A DNA stretch of 31,115 nt from Parvularculaceae bacterium UBA4496 (lineage in GTDB: Bacteria > Pseudomonadota > Alphaproteobacteria > Caulobacterales > Parvularculaceae). Shown here one piece after another: positions 1 through 8,279 of this stretch. Positions within the stretch are counted from its first letter, which is position 1. Every line of letters starts with the position of its first letter. The translations under genes and the position numbers were made by a program. Under the pieces are notes generated by a model, which worked only from the letters and a program-made list of their open reading frames with translations, made no database searches and was not told the DNA's origin. The stretch covers positions 1-31,115 of the forward strand of contig DGNI01000081.1 of the NCBI GenBank assembly GCA_002388885.1, in the 5' to 3' direction.

Positions 1-193
1 CATTCGTCGAGTTGTCGGAATTGTCCGAACTGTCGTTGTTCGAACCGGTGTTCTGATTGCCTTCACCGCCTTCCTGATTACCCGGACCAGTTTCCTGATC
101 GCCCGGACCAGCTTCAGACGGCTGCGCATAGGCAGAACCGGCTGAAATCAGCAAAGCCGTAGCGGCGATTGATGACAAAAGCTTCAATTTCAC
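1..193 (-). CDS. Secreted Gly/Asn/Gln-rich repeat protein, N-terminal part only
   Basis: The gene runs off the left edge; 64 codons are visible. The chosen start is a GTG at 193 (reading leftward), preceded by GGGAGAC about 5 bases upstream. The first ~24 residues form a clear Sec signal peptide: lysines near the start, a hydrophobic core, then a cleavage site after AYA. The mature part is low-complexity and acidic, built of 7-residue units of the type GPG(D/N)QE followed by Asn/Asp/Ser-rich sequence. No enzymatic motif is visible. It is probably an exported, disordered envelope or surface protein; the function is unknown. The upstream ATG at 209 is in another frame and was not used. The call as a real gene rests on the signal peptide, ribosome binding site and repeats. 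Confidence 0.72.
   Translation of the reverse strand, partial: MKLKLLSSIAATALLISAGSAYAQPSEAGPGDQETGPGNQEGGEGNQNTGSNNDSSDNSDNSTN
50..112 (-). repeat. Three tandem 21-bp coding repeats
   Basis: Units at 50-70, 71-91 and 92-112 encode GGEGNQN, TGPGNQE and AGPGDQE in the secreted protein. The two outer-right units are nearly identical at the DNA level (3 differences); the third is more diverged, and 29-49 (TGSNNDS) may be a decayed fourth. The in-frame 21-bp period suggests growth by duplication of a heptapeptide. Confidence 0.7.
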
Positions 194-622
194 TTGTCGT
201 CTCCCACATTAAGTTTCACTACAAGACGGCTTCCGCCCTTCCCCATACCCATCAGGAAAGCGCGCAAAACCGCCGCCGGGAGCGCTTGTCCCCCCCAACG
301 CATAGTTAATTGCAACGGCTGTGCCAAAATGGATCACTTGGCGCGGCGGCTTGGTTAACAATGCGTAAACACAAGCAGATCAGAGGGTTTCGGGCGGATT
401 TGCATGAGCTCGATTGATCCTTTTGCGCCGCACAAAAGTGTTCAGTTGGGCGATCATGTGTAGAAACCATTGAACGCTCGAAACTCAGGGGCGCGTCATA
501 CATATAAATCAAAACCTTAGCGCTTACTCGCAGGCGGCGCGCCCTGCTCTCTTGGCTGAAAGAAATTTCTGGCCTTAGAATTGCTGCGGCTGTCTGTATT
601 GGAATTGGGGGTGAGCGGCGCC
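194..622. other. Divergent intergenic region, 429 bp
   Basis: This lies between the minus-strand secreted protein and the plus-strand protease and should hold promoters for both. The only promoter-like element I see is a TATAAA at 503-508 (plus strand), without a convincing -35 box. A minus-strand open frame overlaps 306-662 but looks spurious. There is no hairpin with a T-run and no RNA gene that I can recognise. Confidence 0.5.
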
Positions 623-2374
623 ATGGAAAAGCATCAGCGCGGCGGCGTATTACCGAAAGCACTCGTAGCGATTTTAGCCGGCGGGGCGATAGCTGCTTTC
701 ATTGCTGTTGAAACTGTCCGCTACCGCGAAATCAACCGCCTTCGCGACACCACCAATGTTTTGCGCGAAGATGTCATGGCGGCAAATGAAAAGGCTGATG
801 CGGCCCTCTCCGCCGTCATCGCGCCGCAAACGCTCGCTGCTGCGCAGGCCTCCGTTTATCTGATCGTTGTCGACGGCTCGGCGCGTGGAACGGCATTCGT
901 CATCGACCGCGAGAATGGCATTCTCGTCACTGCCGCACATACTGCGGATTCATTGCCATTATCAGACGAAAAACACATCGTGCAGATCGTCAACCGCTTC
1001 AATAAAACGCCCATACGCGTGGCAGGCAAAAAACTGCATGCAGGCTTCGGAACATTCCGCGCGCTAGTGGAAGAATATCAGCCGATACGTAAAAACTCCT
1101 CGATTTACGCGCCGCAAGCGGCGCCTTTGCGCGACCTTGCCTTTGATGCCGGCCTCTTGATGGTTGAACCTGTTGATCCCGCGAGCGGCGAAAACATGCT
1201 TGGACCGGATTTGGAAATCGCCGATGAAGGCTATCTTCTACAGCTAGAGGCCGGGGCGCCAATCGCCGTCATCGGTTATCCTTATGACACGCTGGATGAC
1301 GGTTTTGCGCCAGACGCAGCTATTCCGCGGATCGAACGCGGCGTCATCGCAGCCATTACGCCCCCGCTCGATAATTTTCACGAAAACCGTGATACGCGAA
1401 CCGCTAATCTGATCATTCACCGACTGTCGACAGCTGGCGGCAATAGCGGCAGCCCGATCCTTGACGCAAACGGAAAGGTCGTTGGCATACATACTCACGG
1501 CATCGAATCAACAAGTTCAAACGCGGACGGCGCCGCGCAACGCGCCGAGGTCATTTACGATCTGATTTCAACCGAACGTGAGCAACACCGCCTCGAGACA
1601 ATATTTTATCCGTCATGGCGCCAGTTGCTTTCCTATTGGGCGCGGGCGGAAGACATTCTTCCCTGGTCTTTTTTCATGGAATATGCGCATCCGGGGCAAA
1701 ACCCGGCGCCGCTTGTGGGCTCTTTAGACCTCGCTGCAAAGCCGCCATTTTCCAAGACCTCGGAACGCCTCCTATTTGAGCCCGAAACTGAGGCGAGGCG
1801 TGTTGATGCAAGCGATGTTGATCAGGCAAAGATCAGCGCAAGCGAAGGCGGTACTGCTTTGTTGCGCGACGGATCCAGCTTCCTGATAGAAGAACAAGGC
1901 GAATACGCCGAAATCTGGCGCACCATAGACCGCAGCAGGGACAACCTGCTCTATGCTTTTGATTATTCTTTGCGATCGCGGCGCGGGTTTTGCCCGCTCA
2001 AAACGTTTTGGAGAAAAAAAGGCGACACACGTCTTAGAGTACTACCTCAGCGCGCGTCTTTCGAGCTACACCTCCCTGAGGCAGGCGATTTTTCTGAGGA
2101 CTATCATATCATCTTTCGGCGTGACGCCAGTTGCGACCCTATCAGCGCTGAATTCCTTTTCGGGGCTATTGCGTGGCTATCTGATAACAATGATGACATT
2201 GTCACTGTATCAGCGCGAAGCCCTGAAACGAAAACACGCGCCACAGAAGTGCAAGCCCAATCAGCGTTCGAAGGCTTGAGGAAATCTGCTTCCCGGTTTT
2301 TCCGATGCTCACTCCAAACCGAAAAAGCGCACGAAATATGCACTGAAACGGCGTATATTGAATTGCAGAATTGA
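623..2374 (+). CDS. Membrane-anchored trypsin-like (S1 family) serine protease
   Basis: 583 residues from the ATG at 623, which follows GGGGGTGAG by about 8 bases; in-frame TTG (581) and GTG (611) starts are less likely. A single hydrophobic segment (about residues 11-32) looks like a signal anchor, followed by a short helical stretch (about 35-70), placing the protease in the periplasm. The chymotrypsin-fold triad is visible: His106 in VTAAHTAD, Asp171 in RDLAFDAG, Ser275 in GGNSGSP. There is no PDZ domain, unlike DegP/HtrA. The C-terminal ~240 residues match nothing I recognise. The substrate is unknown. It stands alone on its strand, followed by a 340-bp gap. Confidence 0.85.
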   Translation: MEKHQRGGVLPKALVAILAGGAIAAFIAVETVRYREINRLRDTTNVLREDVMAANEKADAALSAVIAPQTLAAAQASVYLIVVDGSARGTAFVIDRENGILVTAAHTADSLPLSDEKHIVQIVNRFNKTPIRVAGKKLHAGFGTFRALVEEYQPIRKNSSIYAPQAAPLRDLAFDAGLLMVEPVDPASGENMLGPDLEIADEGYLLQLEAGAPIAVIGYPYDTLDDGFAPDAAIPRIERGVIAAITPPLDNFHENRDTRTANLIIHRLSTAGGNSGSPILDANGKVVGIHTHGIESTSSNADGAAQRAEVIYDLISTEREQHRLETIFYPSWRQLLSYWARAEDILPWSFFMEYAHPGQNPAPLVGSLDLAAKPPFSKTSERLLFEPETEARRVDASDVDQAKISASEGGTALLRDGSSFLIEEQGEYAEIWRTIDRSRDNLLYAFDYSLRSRRGFCPLKTFWRKKGDTRLRVLPQRASFELHLPEAGDFSEDYHIIFRRDASCDPISAEFLFGAIAWLSDNNDDIVTVSARSPETKTRATEVQAQSAFEGLRKSASRFFRCSLQTEKAHEICTETAYIELQN

Positions 2375-2714
2375 CAGTTTTGGCGCGCCCATTGCTTATG
2401 CAAAACTCAGGCCAAACGAAAAATTCCCCGCATTGTTTACATGCATTTTTATTCTGCGCTTCTTGCGCGAAGATTTTATTCCCAATCGAGAATAAATTTT
2501 GAAGACCCAGTTGTTTTGTATTGATTCTTTTTTGCATTGTTCTAGCGTTAAGAGACGGTAACGCAGTTGTTGTCGCGTGGGAGAGAGACGCCGCTCAAGC
2601 GCAAAAAGCTTATGTGGCATGGTGGGGGAATAACGTCTTCAATTGAAGACTGTTTTTCCATCTTCAAATTTCCCTATCTGCAACTGATGTCCAAGACTGC
2701 TTTGGGGGAAGCGA
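2375..2714. other. Intergenic region upstream of the sigma-54 activator, 340 bp
   Basis: AT-richer than its surroundings. A weak inverted repeat (AGTTTTG at 2376-2382 with CAAAACT at 2401-2407, 18-base loop, no T-run) sits just after the protease stop. A T-rich stretch lies near 2510-2545, and a perfect palindrome lies at 2635-2650. Minus-strand frames across here do not look like genes. No convincing -35/-10 pair or sigma-54 -24/-12 box was found. Confidence 0.5.
2635..2650. promoter_or_regulatory. Perfect 16-bp palindrome, candidate operator
   Basis: GTCTTCAATTGAAGAC is its own reverse complement, with no central spacer. It lies 64 bp before the start codon of the sigma-54 activator and is followed by TGTTTTTCC. 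Lack of a loop makes an RNA hairpin less likely than a binding site for a dimeric protein, possibly the downstream activator itself. This is inference from position and symmetry only. Confidence 0.4.
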
Positions 2715-3896
2715 ATGGATGATCACGAACATGACGGCTTCGGCCGGTCATCTTCATTTGAGCAGGAATTTACCACGACGGGCTATGTCGCGGAATCTTA
2801 TGTTCCATCGAAAATAGAAAACAGCGCGCGCAAACCGCCCTCCCCGTTTTCATCGAACCTGATCAGTCTGAAGAAGACCACACGAAAGTCAAAAACGCCG
2901 AATGGATTGACGCCGCTTGTCGGGTCCAGCCAAGCCGCCATAGCGCTTCGCGAACTGATTGCGCTTTATGCTGAAGACGATTCGCCCGTTCTCATTACAG
3001 GCGAAACTGGGGTCGGCAAGGAATTGGTTGCGCGACTCCTGCACTCAAACAGCAGACGTTGCGATAAAGCATTTGCGCCATTGAATGCCGGCGCCGTGCC
3101 TGAGTCGCTTGCGGCGGCAGAATTGTTCGGGCATGCGCGCGGCGCCTTCACCGGCGCGATCGTAGAGCGTGAAGGCGCCATCGCCATGGCGAATGGCGGC
3201 GCACTGTTTCTCGATGAAATCGGCGAAATGCCGCTCTCGGTACAAACCCATCTGTTGCGCGTCCTTGAAGACGGTATGGTCACCAAGGTCGGCGGCAAGA
3301 CGCCTCAACAAGTTGACTTCAGGCTGATCTCGGCGACGAATGTTCCGTTGCGCGAACATGTAAACAAGAACAAATTTCGCCAGGACCTTTACTATCGCGT
3401 CAATGTGCTTTCAATCGATATCCCCCCGCTGCGCGAACGCGGTGACGATGTTGTTGAAATCGCCGAAGCCATAATCGCCGGTCACCAAAACGACCTATAT
3501 CGGAATTCGAATCTAACGCCGAAAGCCGCTGACCGATTAAAGTCGCATGCTTTTCCCGGTAACATTCGCGAGCTTAAAAACGTTCTTGCACGGGCATTGG
3601 TATATGCGCGCGGCGAAAAAATTCTGCCCGAACATATTCAGATTGACCAGCAGGATTGCCTGAAATTCGACGATAACGGCGGGTTCAATATTGACGGAGC
3701 GAAGACGCTCGTCAGCCGGTTCGTGATGATAAAGGCGCTTTATGCCTGCGATGGAAACATCACTAAGGCTGCAGCGCTTACGGGACGTTCGCGCGGCACG
3801 CTTCACGCTTTGAAAAAAACACTCGACGGAGAGGATTTTGCATCGGCGTATCGACAGATCTGCGCCGAGATGAAGGTCCTTCTTAGCGGGTGCTAG
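2715..3896 (+). CDS. Sigma-54-dependent transcriptional activator (AAA+ bEBP) without a sensor domain
   Basis: 393 residues; ATG preceded by GGGGGAA. The central AAA+ domain (about residues 75-310) has every key motif: Walker A GETGVGKE (96-103, Lys102), the sigma-54-contacting GAFTGA loop (143-148), Walker B with Asp167-Glu168, and an R-finger region around FRQDLYYRVNV. A Fis-type helix-turn-helix lies near residues 340-380 (NITKAAALTGRSRGTLHALKK). The first ~75 residues are low-complexity and carry no receiver, GAF or PAS domain, so activity may be set by expression or by a partner protein, as for PspF. It opens transcription from -24/-12 promoters by ATP hydrolysis. The next gene starts 19 bp downstream and is probably co-transcribed. 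Confidence 0.93.
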   Translation: MDDHEHDGFGRSSSFEQEFTTTGYVAESYVPSKIENSARKPPSPFSSNLISLKKTTRKSKTPNGLTPLVGSSQAAIALRELIALYAEDDSPVLITGETGVGKELVARLLHSNSRRCDKAFAPLNAGAVPESLAAAELFGHARGAFTGAIVEREGAIAMANGGALFLDEIGEMPLSVQTHLLRVLEDGMVTKVGGKTPQQVDFRLISATNVPLREHVNKNKFRQDLYYRVNVLSIDIPPLRERGDDVVEIAEAIIAGHQNDLYRNSNLTPKAADRLKSHAFPGNIRELKNVLARALVYARGEKILPEHIQIDQQDCLKFDDNGGFNIDGAKTLVSRFVMIKALYACDGNITKAAALTGRSRGTLHALKKTLDGEDFASAYRQICAEMKVLLSGC

Positions 3897-3915
3897 GGCC
3901 CAGGGGGAGTAATTA

Positions 3916-5706
3916 ATGAAATCGACTTTGCTTTGCCACACCGCTGCAATTGTCATCGCGACAACATTCGCGACCGGCGCATATGCCAATGACCAGGACC
4001 CGTCGGTAACGGATACGCCAGCAGGGACGAAAATCTTACCCAAGCCAAGCATCGAAGAAGATCTTGTCTATTTGAAAGATATAGTGGCTCTTCAGACTAT
4101 TCGGCTGGATGAGGCGGAAGAACTGATCAGCAAACAAAATGCTTTGATCGAAGCGCAGGCGCAACAGATTCAGATACTTCAGACAACCGTCACGGCAATC
4201 AATACCGGGCAGCCGGTTAGGGTTGCGAACATGGGCGGCAACTATATTGTAAAACGCGGCGACACGCTTTCATCGATTGCACGCACGCATGACACAACAG
4301 TGGCCTCCATCGCTGAGGCGAACAATCTGCGATCACCTTTCCCGCTTAGCATTGGGCAAAATCTAACCGTCCCGGGCGCATTGTCTTCGCAGGCCCGAGT
4401 TGCCGCCGTGCAACCCCCTGCGCCGCAACAGACTGCGCAACAACAAACGGCGCGAGAAAAAACATCAAATACTCAGCAGCCGCAACAGACAAATGCGCAG
4501 CCAACCCGGGTCGCAGCAAACAACGCCGAGCCGGGCAATCGTAATGACGACCGGCCCAATGACGGATCGCTGCCGACGGAAGTTGGCGTGCGTCCGGATG
4601 AGGAGAACGAGCGTCCATATCTCGCCATCTTCTCCGATGTTGGCGGCATCCTGACGCCGAAAGGGTCGCTCTATGTCGAACCTGCCATCGAATATACGGT
4701 CACTTCAGACAGCCGTTTCTTTTTCAACGGCATTGAAATCCTCGACGCCGTTCTGATCGGCGCCATCGAGGCGACGGATAGCGACCGGCAAGCGCTGACC
4801 GAAAGCGTTGGCGTTCGATACGGGCTGACCAATCGTCTCGAAGTCGACGGACGAATGTCATACGTCTCACGCCAGGACCGCGTCGTCGGCGCATCAATTG
4901 ACGGAGGGCCGGCAAGCGAGCGTAATTTCGGCGGCTATGGCATCGGCGATGCTGAACTCGGCGTACATTATCAGCTCAATAACGGTATCAAATTCCCTTA
5001 CACTGTCGCAAACCTGCGCGTGAAGGCGCCAACAGGTGAAGGCCCGTTTGATGTTGATCGCGACACAAACACCGGAATCGAAACAGAGCTGGCGACAGGT
5101 TCAGGCTTCTGGACCATCGAGCCCAGCCTCACCTTTATATTGGCCAGCGACCCTGCTTCTCTTTACGCCAATATCGGTTACCAGAAAAACATGTCGACTT
5201 CGCCAAACCAGGTGTTGATCGACACTACGGCCATGCCGATGCTCGGGACAACGCTCATAAGGCAAACGCTTGAAACATTCAGTCCCGGCGACGCATTGCG
5301 GACCAGCATCGGCGTTGGCCTCTCCCTGAACGAACGCCTGTCGCTCAACTTTGGTTATGATCAGAGTTATTTTTTCCGGTCAGAAAATGATTTCGAGCTT
5401 GTGACGATCGAACCGCAGTTCCTGACCGAAATCGATCCGATGACCATGGAGCCGGTCTTCGTACTTGATGACGACGGCAATCGCGTGCCATTGGTCGATT
5501 TGAGCGGCAATCAACTATATGAAGACCCTGTCACGACAATGCTTCGGACACAAACAAACTCGGCAACGGTTGGCTCGTTCCTGTTTGGCGGATCTTATGC
5601 CGTGAGCGACAAACTGCGCATCAATCTGAATGGCGCCATCGGTGCTACTGACGAGGCGCCGGATGCGCGAATCTCTCTTCGCGCGTCTTATCGCCTGTTT
5701 GAGTAG
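3916..5706 (+). CDS. LysM-domain outer-membrane beta-barrel protein
   Basis: 596 residues; ATG preceded by a strong GGGGGAG site. Visible in order: a Sec signal peptide (about 1-24, cut after AYA), a predicted coiled coil (about 48-92), a LysM peptidoglycan-binding module (about 109-152, VKRGDTLSSIA then IGQNLTVPG), a Gln/Thr/Asn-rich linker (about 155-225), and a ~360-residue C-terminal region of alternating beta-strand pattern ending in SYRLFE. That region resembles the MetA-pathway/phenol-degradation type outer-membrane porin family, from memory. I infer that the N-terminus holds the cell wall from the periplasm while the C-terminus sits in the outer membrane. It is probably in an operon with the sigma-54 activator. 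The cargo or pore function is unknown. The aromatic residue usual at a barrel's C-terminus is here next to last. Confidence 0.8.
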   Translation: MKSTLLCHTAAIVIATTFATGAYANDQDPSVTDTPAGTKILPKPSIEEDLVYLKDIVALQTIRLDEAEELISKQNALIEAQAQQIQILQTTVTAINTGQPVRVANMGGNYIVKRGDTLSSIARTHDTTVASIAEANNLRSPFPLSIGQNLTVPGALSSQARVAAVQPPAPQQTAQQQTAREKTSNTQQPQQTNAQPTRVAANNAEPGNRNDDRPNDGSLPTEVGVRPDEENERPYLAIFSDVGGILTPKGSLYVEPAIEYTVTSDSRFFFNGIEILDAVLIGAIEATDSDRQALTESVGVRYGLTNRLEVDGRMSYVSRQDRVVGASIDGGPASERNFGGYGIGDAELGVHYQLNNGIKFPYTVANLRVKAPTGEGPFDVDRDTNTGIETELATGSGFWTIEPSLTFILASDPASLYANIGYQKNMSTSPNQVLIDTTAMPMLGTTLIRQTLETFSPGDALRTSIGVGLSLNERLSLNFGYDQSYFFRSENDFELVTIEPQFLTEIDPMTMEPVFVLDDDGNRVPLVDLSGNQLYEDPVTTMLRTQTNSATVGSFLFGGSYAVSDKLRINLNGAIGATDEAPDARISLRASYRLFE

Positions 5707-5728
5707 TGATCGTTACGGCGCGAAGTGT

Positions 5729-6694
5729 TTACCGTTTCCCGCCAGCGTAACTAACCAGCGCTTCTATGCGCTTGTCTATGGGCGGGTGCGTGGCGAAAAC
5801 ACCGGCAAACGGCTGCGTATTCTCGATCATCATCTGTTGAATATCGTTCGGCGCATCGACCGTCGCATGCCCGGAAATTTTTTTTAGGGCGGAAATCATC
5901 GCATCGGGATTGCGAGTCAGCTCGACAGCGCCGGCGTCTGCGAGATATTCCCTTCTTCTGGAAAGCATGAACCGGATAACCATAGCCAGAAGATAGGCGA
6001 TGACGATCATGGCAATGGCGATCAGAATGAGAACCCCGCCGCCGCGGCTATCGCCATTGCGCGAACGCGTGTGGCCGCCGACGCGCACGCCGGCGCGAAA
6101 CATATTCCGGAATAAGAGCTCGCCGAAAAACGAAAAGATTCCGACGAAAATAACAGCGACGATCAACAATCGCACGTCACGATTCATAATATGCGTCAGC
6201 TCGTGCGCGAGGACCGCTTCCAATTCGTCGCGTTCGAGCGCATCCAACAGCCCGCGCGTCACTGTCACCTTGTAGCTTTTATCGCTGATACCGCTGGCGA
6301 ACGCATTGAGCGCCGGCGTTTCAATGATATTCAGTTTCGGTGTGGTGATCCCGCGCGATATGCAAAGGTTTTCAAGGAGATTATAAAGTTCTGGCGCTTC
6401 TTTGCGCGTCAGGCCCCGGGAGCCGACGGACGCTTCGATAATATTCTGATAAAACGCCCAAGCGATCAGGAACCAGATGCCCGCGCCGAGAAGAGCAAAC
6501 GGCCACAGCCGTTCCAAATGTCCTGCGGCGAGCGCCAGCCCTTCGCCAACGCCGTCAATCGGCTGCGTCAATCCGACATAACCGACGGATAGCCCATACG
6601 TTAGGAGGAGCAGCAGCATGGGAAAACCCGCAAGCAGGATGATCGACTTGAGGTTATTGTTCCAGATGTGGGTTTGCAGGCCAAAAGCGCCCAC
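5729..6694 (-). CDS. M48 family (HtpX-like) membrane zinc metalloprotease
   Basis: 321 residues from a GTG start at 6694, with GGAG about 7 bases upstream. Two hydrophobic segments near the N-terminus (about 17-38 and 62-82) and two after the active site (about 175-195 and 222-243) give an inner-membrane protein. The zinc site is HELTH (His164, Glu165, His168), with the third ligand Glu249 in RREYLADAG, as in HtpX/Ste24-type proteases. Such proteases degrade damaged membrane proteins. It lies 54 bp downstream of lemA; the LemA-M48 pairing is common in bacteria. It converges on the LysM gene with a 22-bp gap. Confidence 0.92.
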   Translation of the reverse strand: MGAFGLQTHIWNNNLKSIILLAGFPMLLLLLTYGLSVGYVGLTQPIDGVGEGLALAAGHLERLWPFALLGAGIWFLIAWAFYQNIIEASVGSRGLTRKEAPELYNLLENLCISRGITTPKLNIIETPALNAFASGISDKSYKVTVTRGLLDALERDELEAVLAHELTHIMNRDVRLLIVAVIFVGIFSFFGELLFRNMFRAGVRVGGHTRSRNGDSRGGGVLILIAIAMIVIAYLLAMVIRFMLSRRREYLADAGAVELTRNPDAMISALKKISGHATVDAPNDIQQMMIENTQPFAGVFATHPPIDKRIEALVSYAGGKR

Positions 6695-6748
6695 GAGGCT
6701 ACTCCGCCGATAATCGTTCAGGCATGGAAAATCCCAACGCGTCCGCCG

Positions 6749-7312
6749 TTAGAACTTTACCTCTGGCGCGGTTTCCATCTGCGCTCTCGAACCTTCCGGA
6801 ATTTCAAAATATTCCTTTTCGCCAAAACTACCGAGCGGCGCCACGAGATTGCCCGGCACCTGCTTGATGGATGTGTTGTATTCCTGAACGGCGTTGTTGA
6901 AGAACCGGCGCGCCGCAGCGATCTTGTTTTCAACGTCCGAAAGCTCGCGCTGCAGCTCCATAAAGTTCTGATTGGCTTTGAGGTCTGGATAGGCTTCGGC
7001 CAGCGCAAACAGCTTCCCGAGTGCGGCGCCCAGCACGCCTTCGGCCTGGCCTTGCGCTGCAGGACCATTCGCAGCTTGTGCCGCGTTGCGCGCGGTAATC
7101 ACCGCATCAAGGGTTTCTTTTTCATGACTGGCGTAGCCTTTCACCGTCTCAACCAGATTCGGGATCAGGTCATGGCGTTGACGAAGCTGCACATCTACGT
7201 CCGCAAAAGCCTGTTCCGTGCGCTGAGAGAGCGCAACGATGCGGTTGTAAATGGTGATGACGAAAATCGCGAGAATAACGATAATGCCGAGTAAAATCAG
7301 AAATCCAGACAT
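6749..7312 (-). CDS. lemA: LemA family protein
   Basis: 187 residues from the ATG at 7312, which has AGGAG 5 bases upstream; the longer frame from 7354 lacks such a site. An N-terminal transmembrane helix (about 3-22) is followed by the family's conserved helical bundle, with YNRIVALSQRTEQAFADVDVQLRQRHDLIPNLV-like sequence early (residues ~22-54) and the VEN-IAAARRFFN-VQEYN pattern later. The family is of normal length (~185). Its biochemical role is not settled; it is usually encoded with M48 proteases, as here, and likely works with the downstream protease at the inner membrane. Confidence 0.93.
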   Translation of the reverse strand: MSGFLILLGIIVILAIFVITIYNRIVALSQRTEQAFADVDVQLRQRHDLIPNLVETVKGYASHEKETLDAVITARNAAQAANGPAAQGQAEGVLGAALGKLFALAEAYPDLKANQNFMELQRELSDVENKIAAARRFFNNAVQEYNTSIKQVPGNLVAPLGSFGEKEYFEIPEGSRAQMETAPEVKF

Positions 7313-7388
7313 GCCGTCTCCTGTTCTTGAGCCCTGCTGAACGGCGAGCGCCATGACCGGAAAAGCCCCCGGCGCAGCCGATGACTTA

Positions 7389-7416
7389 TATATAGGCGTT
7401 TGTATCGCAACAGCAA
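7389..7416 (-). promoter_or_regulatory. Candidate sigma-70-type promoter for lemA
   Basis: Reading the minus strand, TTGCTG (7416-7411) is followed by a 16-base spacer and TATATA (7394-7389), inside a TATATATA run. The predicted transcript would start near 7382, about 70 bases before the lemA ATG. Neither box is a perfect consensus match. Confidence 0.35.
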
Positions 7417-7471
7417 CGCCGCATGACGGCCGTTTTATCGAACTAAACCGGCATGTTAACGTTTATAGAAC

Positions 7472-8275
7472 GTGACCCGTCTGGCCCATATCTCCGATAT
7501 TCATTTCGGCGCTGTCGACGCGGGAGCGGCACACTCGCTAGCCGACCATATTAACGCCGCCGATGTCAGCGGCATCATCGTCACCGGCGACCTCACACAG
7601 GCGGGGCGGAAGAACGAGTTTCGTGAGGCCGCCGCCTATCTTCAAAAATTCAACGCGCCGGTGCTCGTCGTTCCCGGCAACCATGATACGCCCGTCTACA
7701 ATCTTGGCCGGCGTTTCGTTTCTCCGTGGAGCCGCTTTCGCGACTATATCCACCACGACCTTTCACCGTCACTAGAAATTAATGACGTTTTCATCGTCGG
7801 ACTGAATTCCGCGCGCCGGGCGAGCCTGACCCTGGACTGGTCCCTTGGCCGGCTTTCTTCTCGTCAGTTGGACGTTGCCTCAAGGAAACTTCAAAATGCA
7901 GCAAGTGCGGCTCTGAAGATCGTAGCTTTTCACCATCCCGTGCTGCCAGGGCCAGGGCGGGCCGGCATGGCGGTCATCAATCAGCCCGCGCGCGCCATCA
8001 ACGCCTTTGCGTCGGCTGGCGCAGACGTTCTGCTTACAGGCCACGCACATGTGGCGCGCGCTGAGCTTCATGACAATGCTCGAAAGCCGCTGATTGTCGC
8101 CGCCGCCGGAACGGCGACATCAACAAGGCTGCGTGGCGAGGCGCCCTCTTATAATCTTTTGTCATGGAACGGGTCGGAACTTTCCGTCATCATTCATCGT
8201 TTTGGTGCGAGCGGATATGCAGAAGACATCGTAAAAAATTTCACACGGTGCAAAAACGTTTGGGACGCCACATAA
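7472..8275 (+). CDS. Calcineurin-like metallophosphoesterase (CpdA-like)
   Basis: 267 residues from a GTG at 7472; no clear Shine-Dalgarno precedes it, so a leaderless or weakly initiated message is possible. The full metal-site motif series is present: DIHFG (Asp9, His11), GDLTQ (about 39-43), GNHD (about 70-73), HHP (about 154-156), and GHAH (about 189-192). This two-metal fold hydrolyses phosphodiesters or phosphomonoesters; the class III cyclic-nucleotide phosphodiesterase type is the nearest known relative by motif pattern, but the substrate cannot be told from sequence. The lipid kinase gene follows after 4 bp, pointing to co-transcription and perhaps linked lipid or phosphate metabolism. 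Confidence 0.9.
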   Translation: MTRLAHISDIHFGAVDAGAAHSLADHINAADVSGIIVTGDLTQAGRKNEFREAAAYLQKFNAPVLVVPGNHDTPVYNLGRRFVSPWSRFRDYIHHDLSPSLEINDVFIVGLNSARRASLTLDWSLGRLSSRQLDVASRKLQNAASAALKIVAFHHPVLPGPGRAGMAVINQPARAINAFASAGADVLLTGHAHVARAELHDNARKPLIVAAAGTATSTRLRGEAPSYNLLSWNGSELSVIIHRFGASGYAEDIVKNFTRCKNVWDAT

Positions 8276-8279
8276 GCCC

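Noticed and set aside
306..662. Minus-strand 118-codon open frame between the secreted protein and the protease
   Set aside because: Overlaps the protease start, has no ribosome binding site or recognisable protein features; likely chance.
2202..2620. Minus-strand frames in the gap after the protease gene
   Set aside because: They overlap the protease C-terminus or each other and encode no family-like sequence.
2610..2632. Possible sigma-54 promoter (TGGCAT followed by GGTGGGGGA)
   Set aside because: The -24-like part is present but there is no GC at -12, so it fails the consensus.
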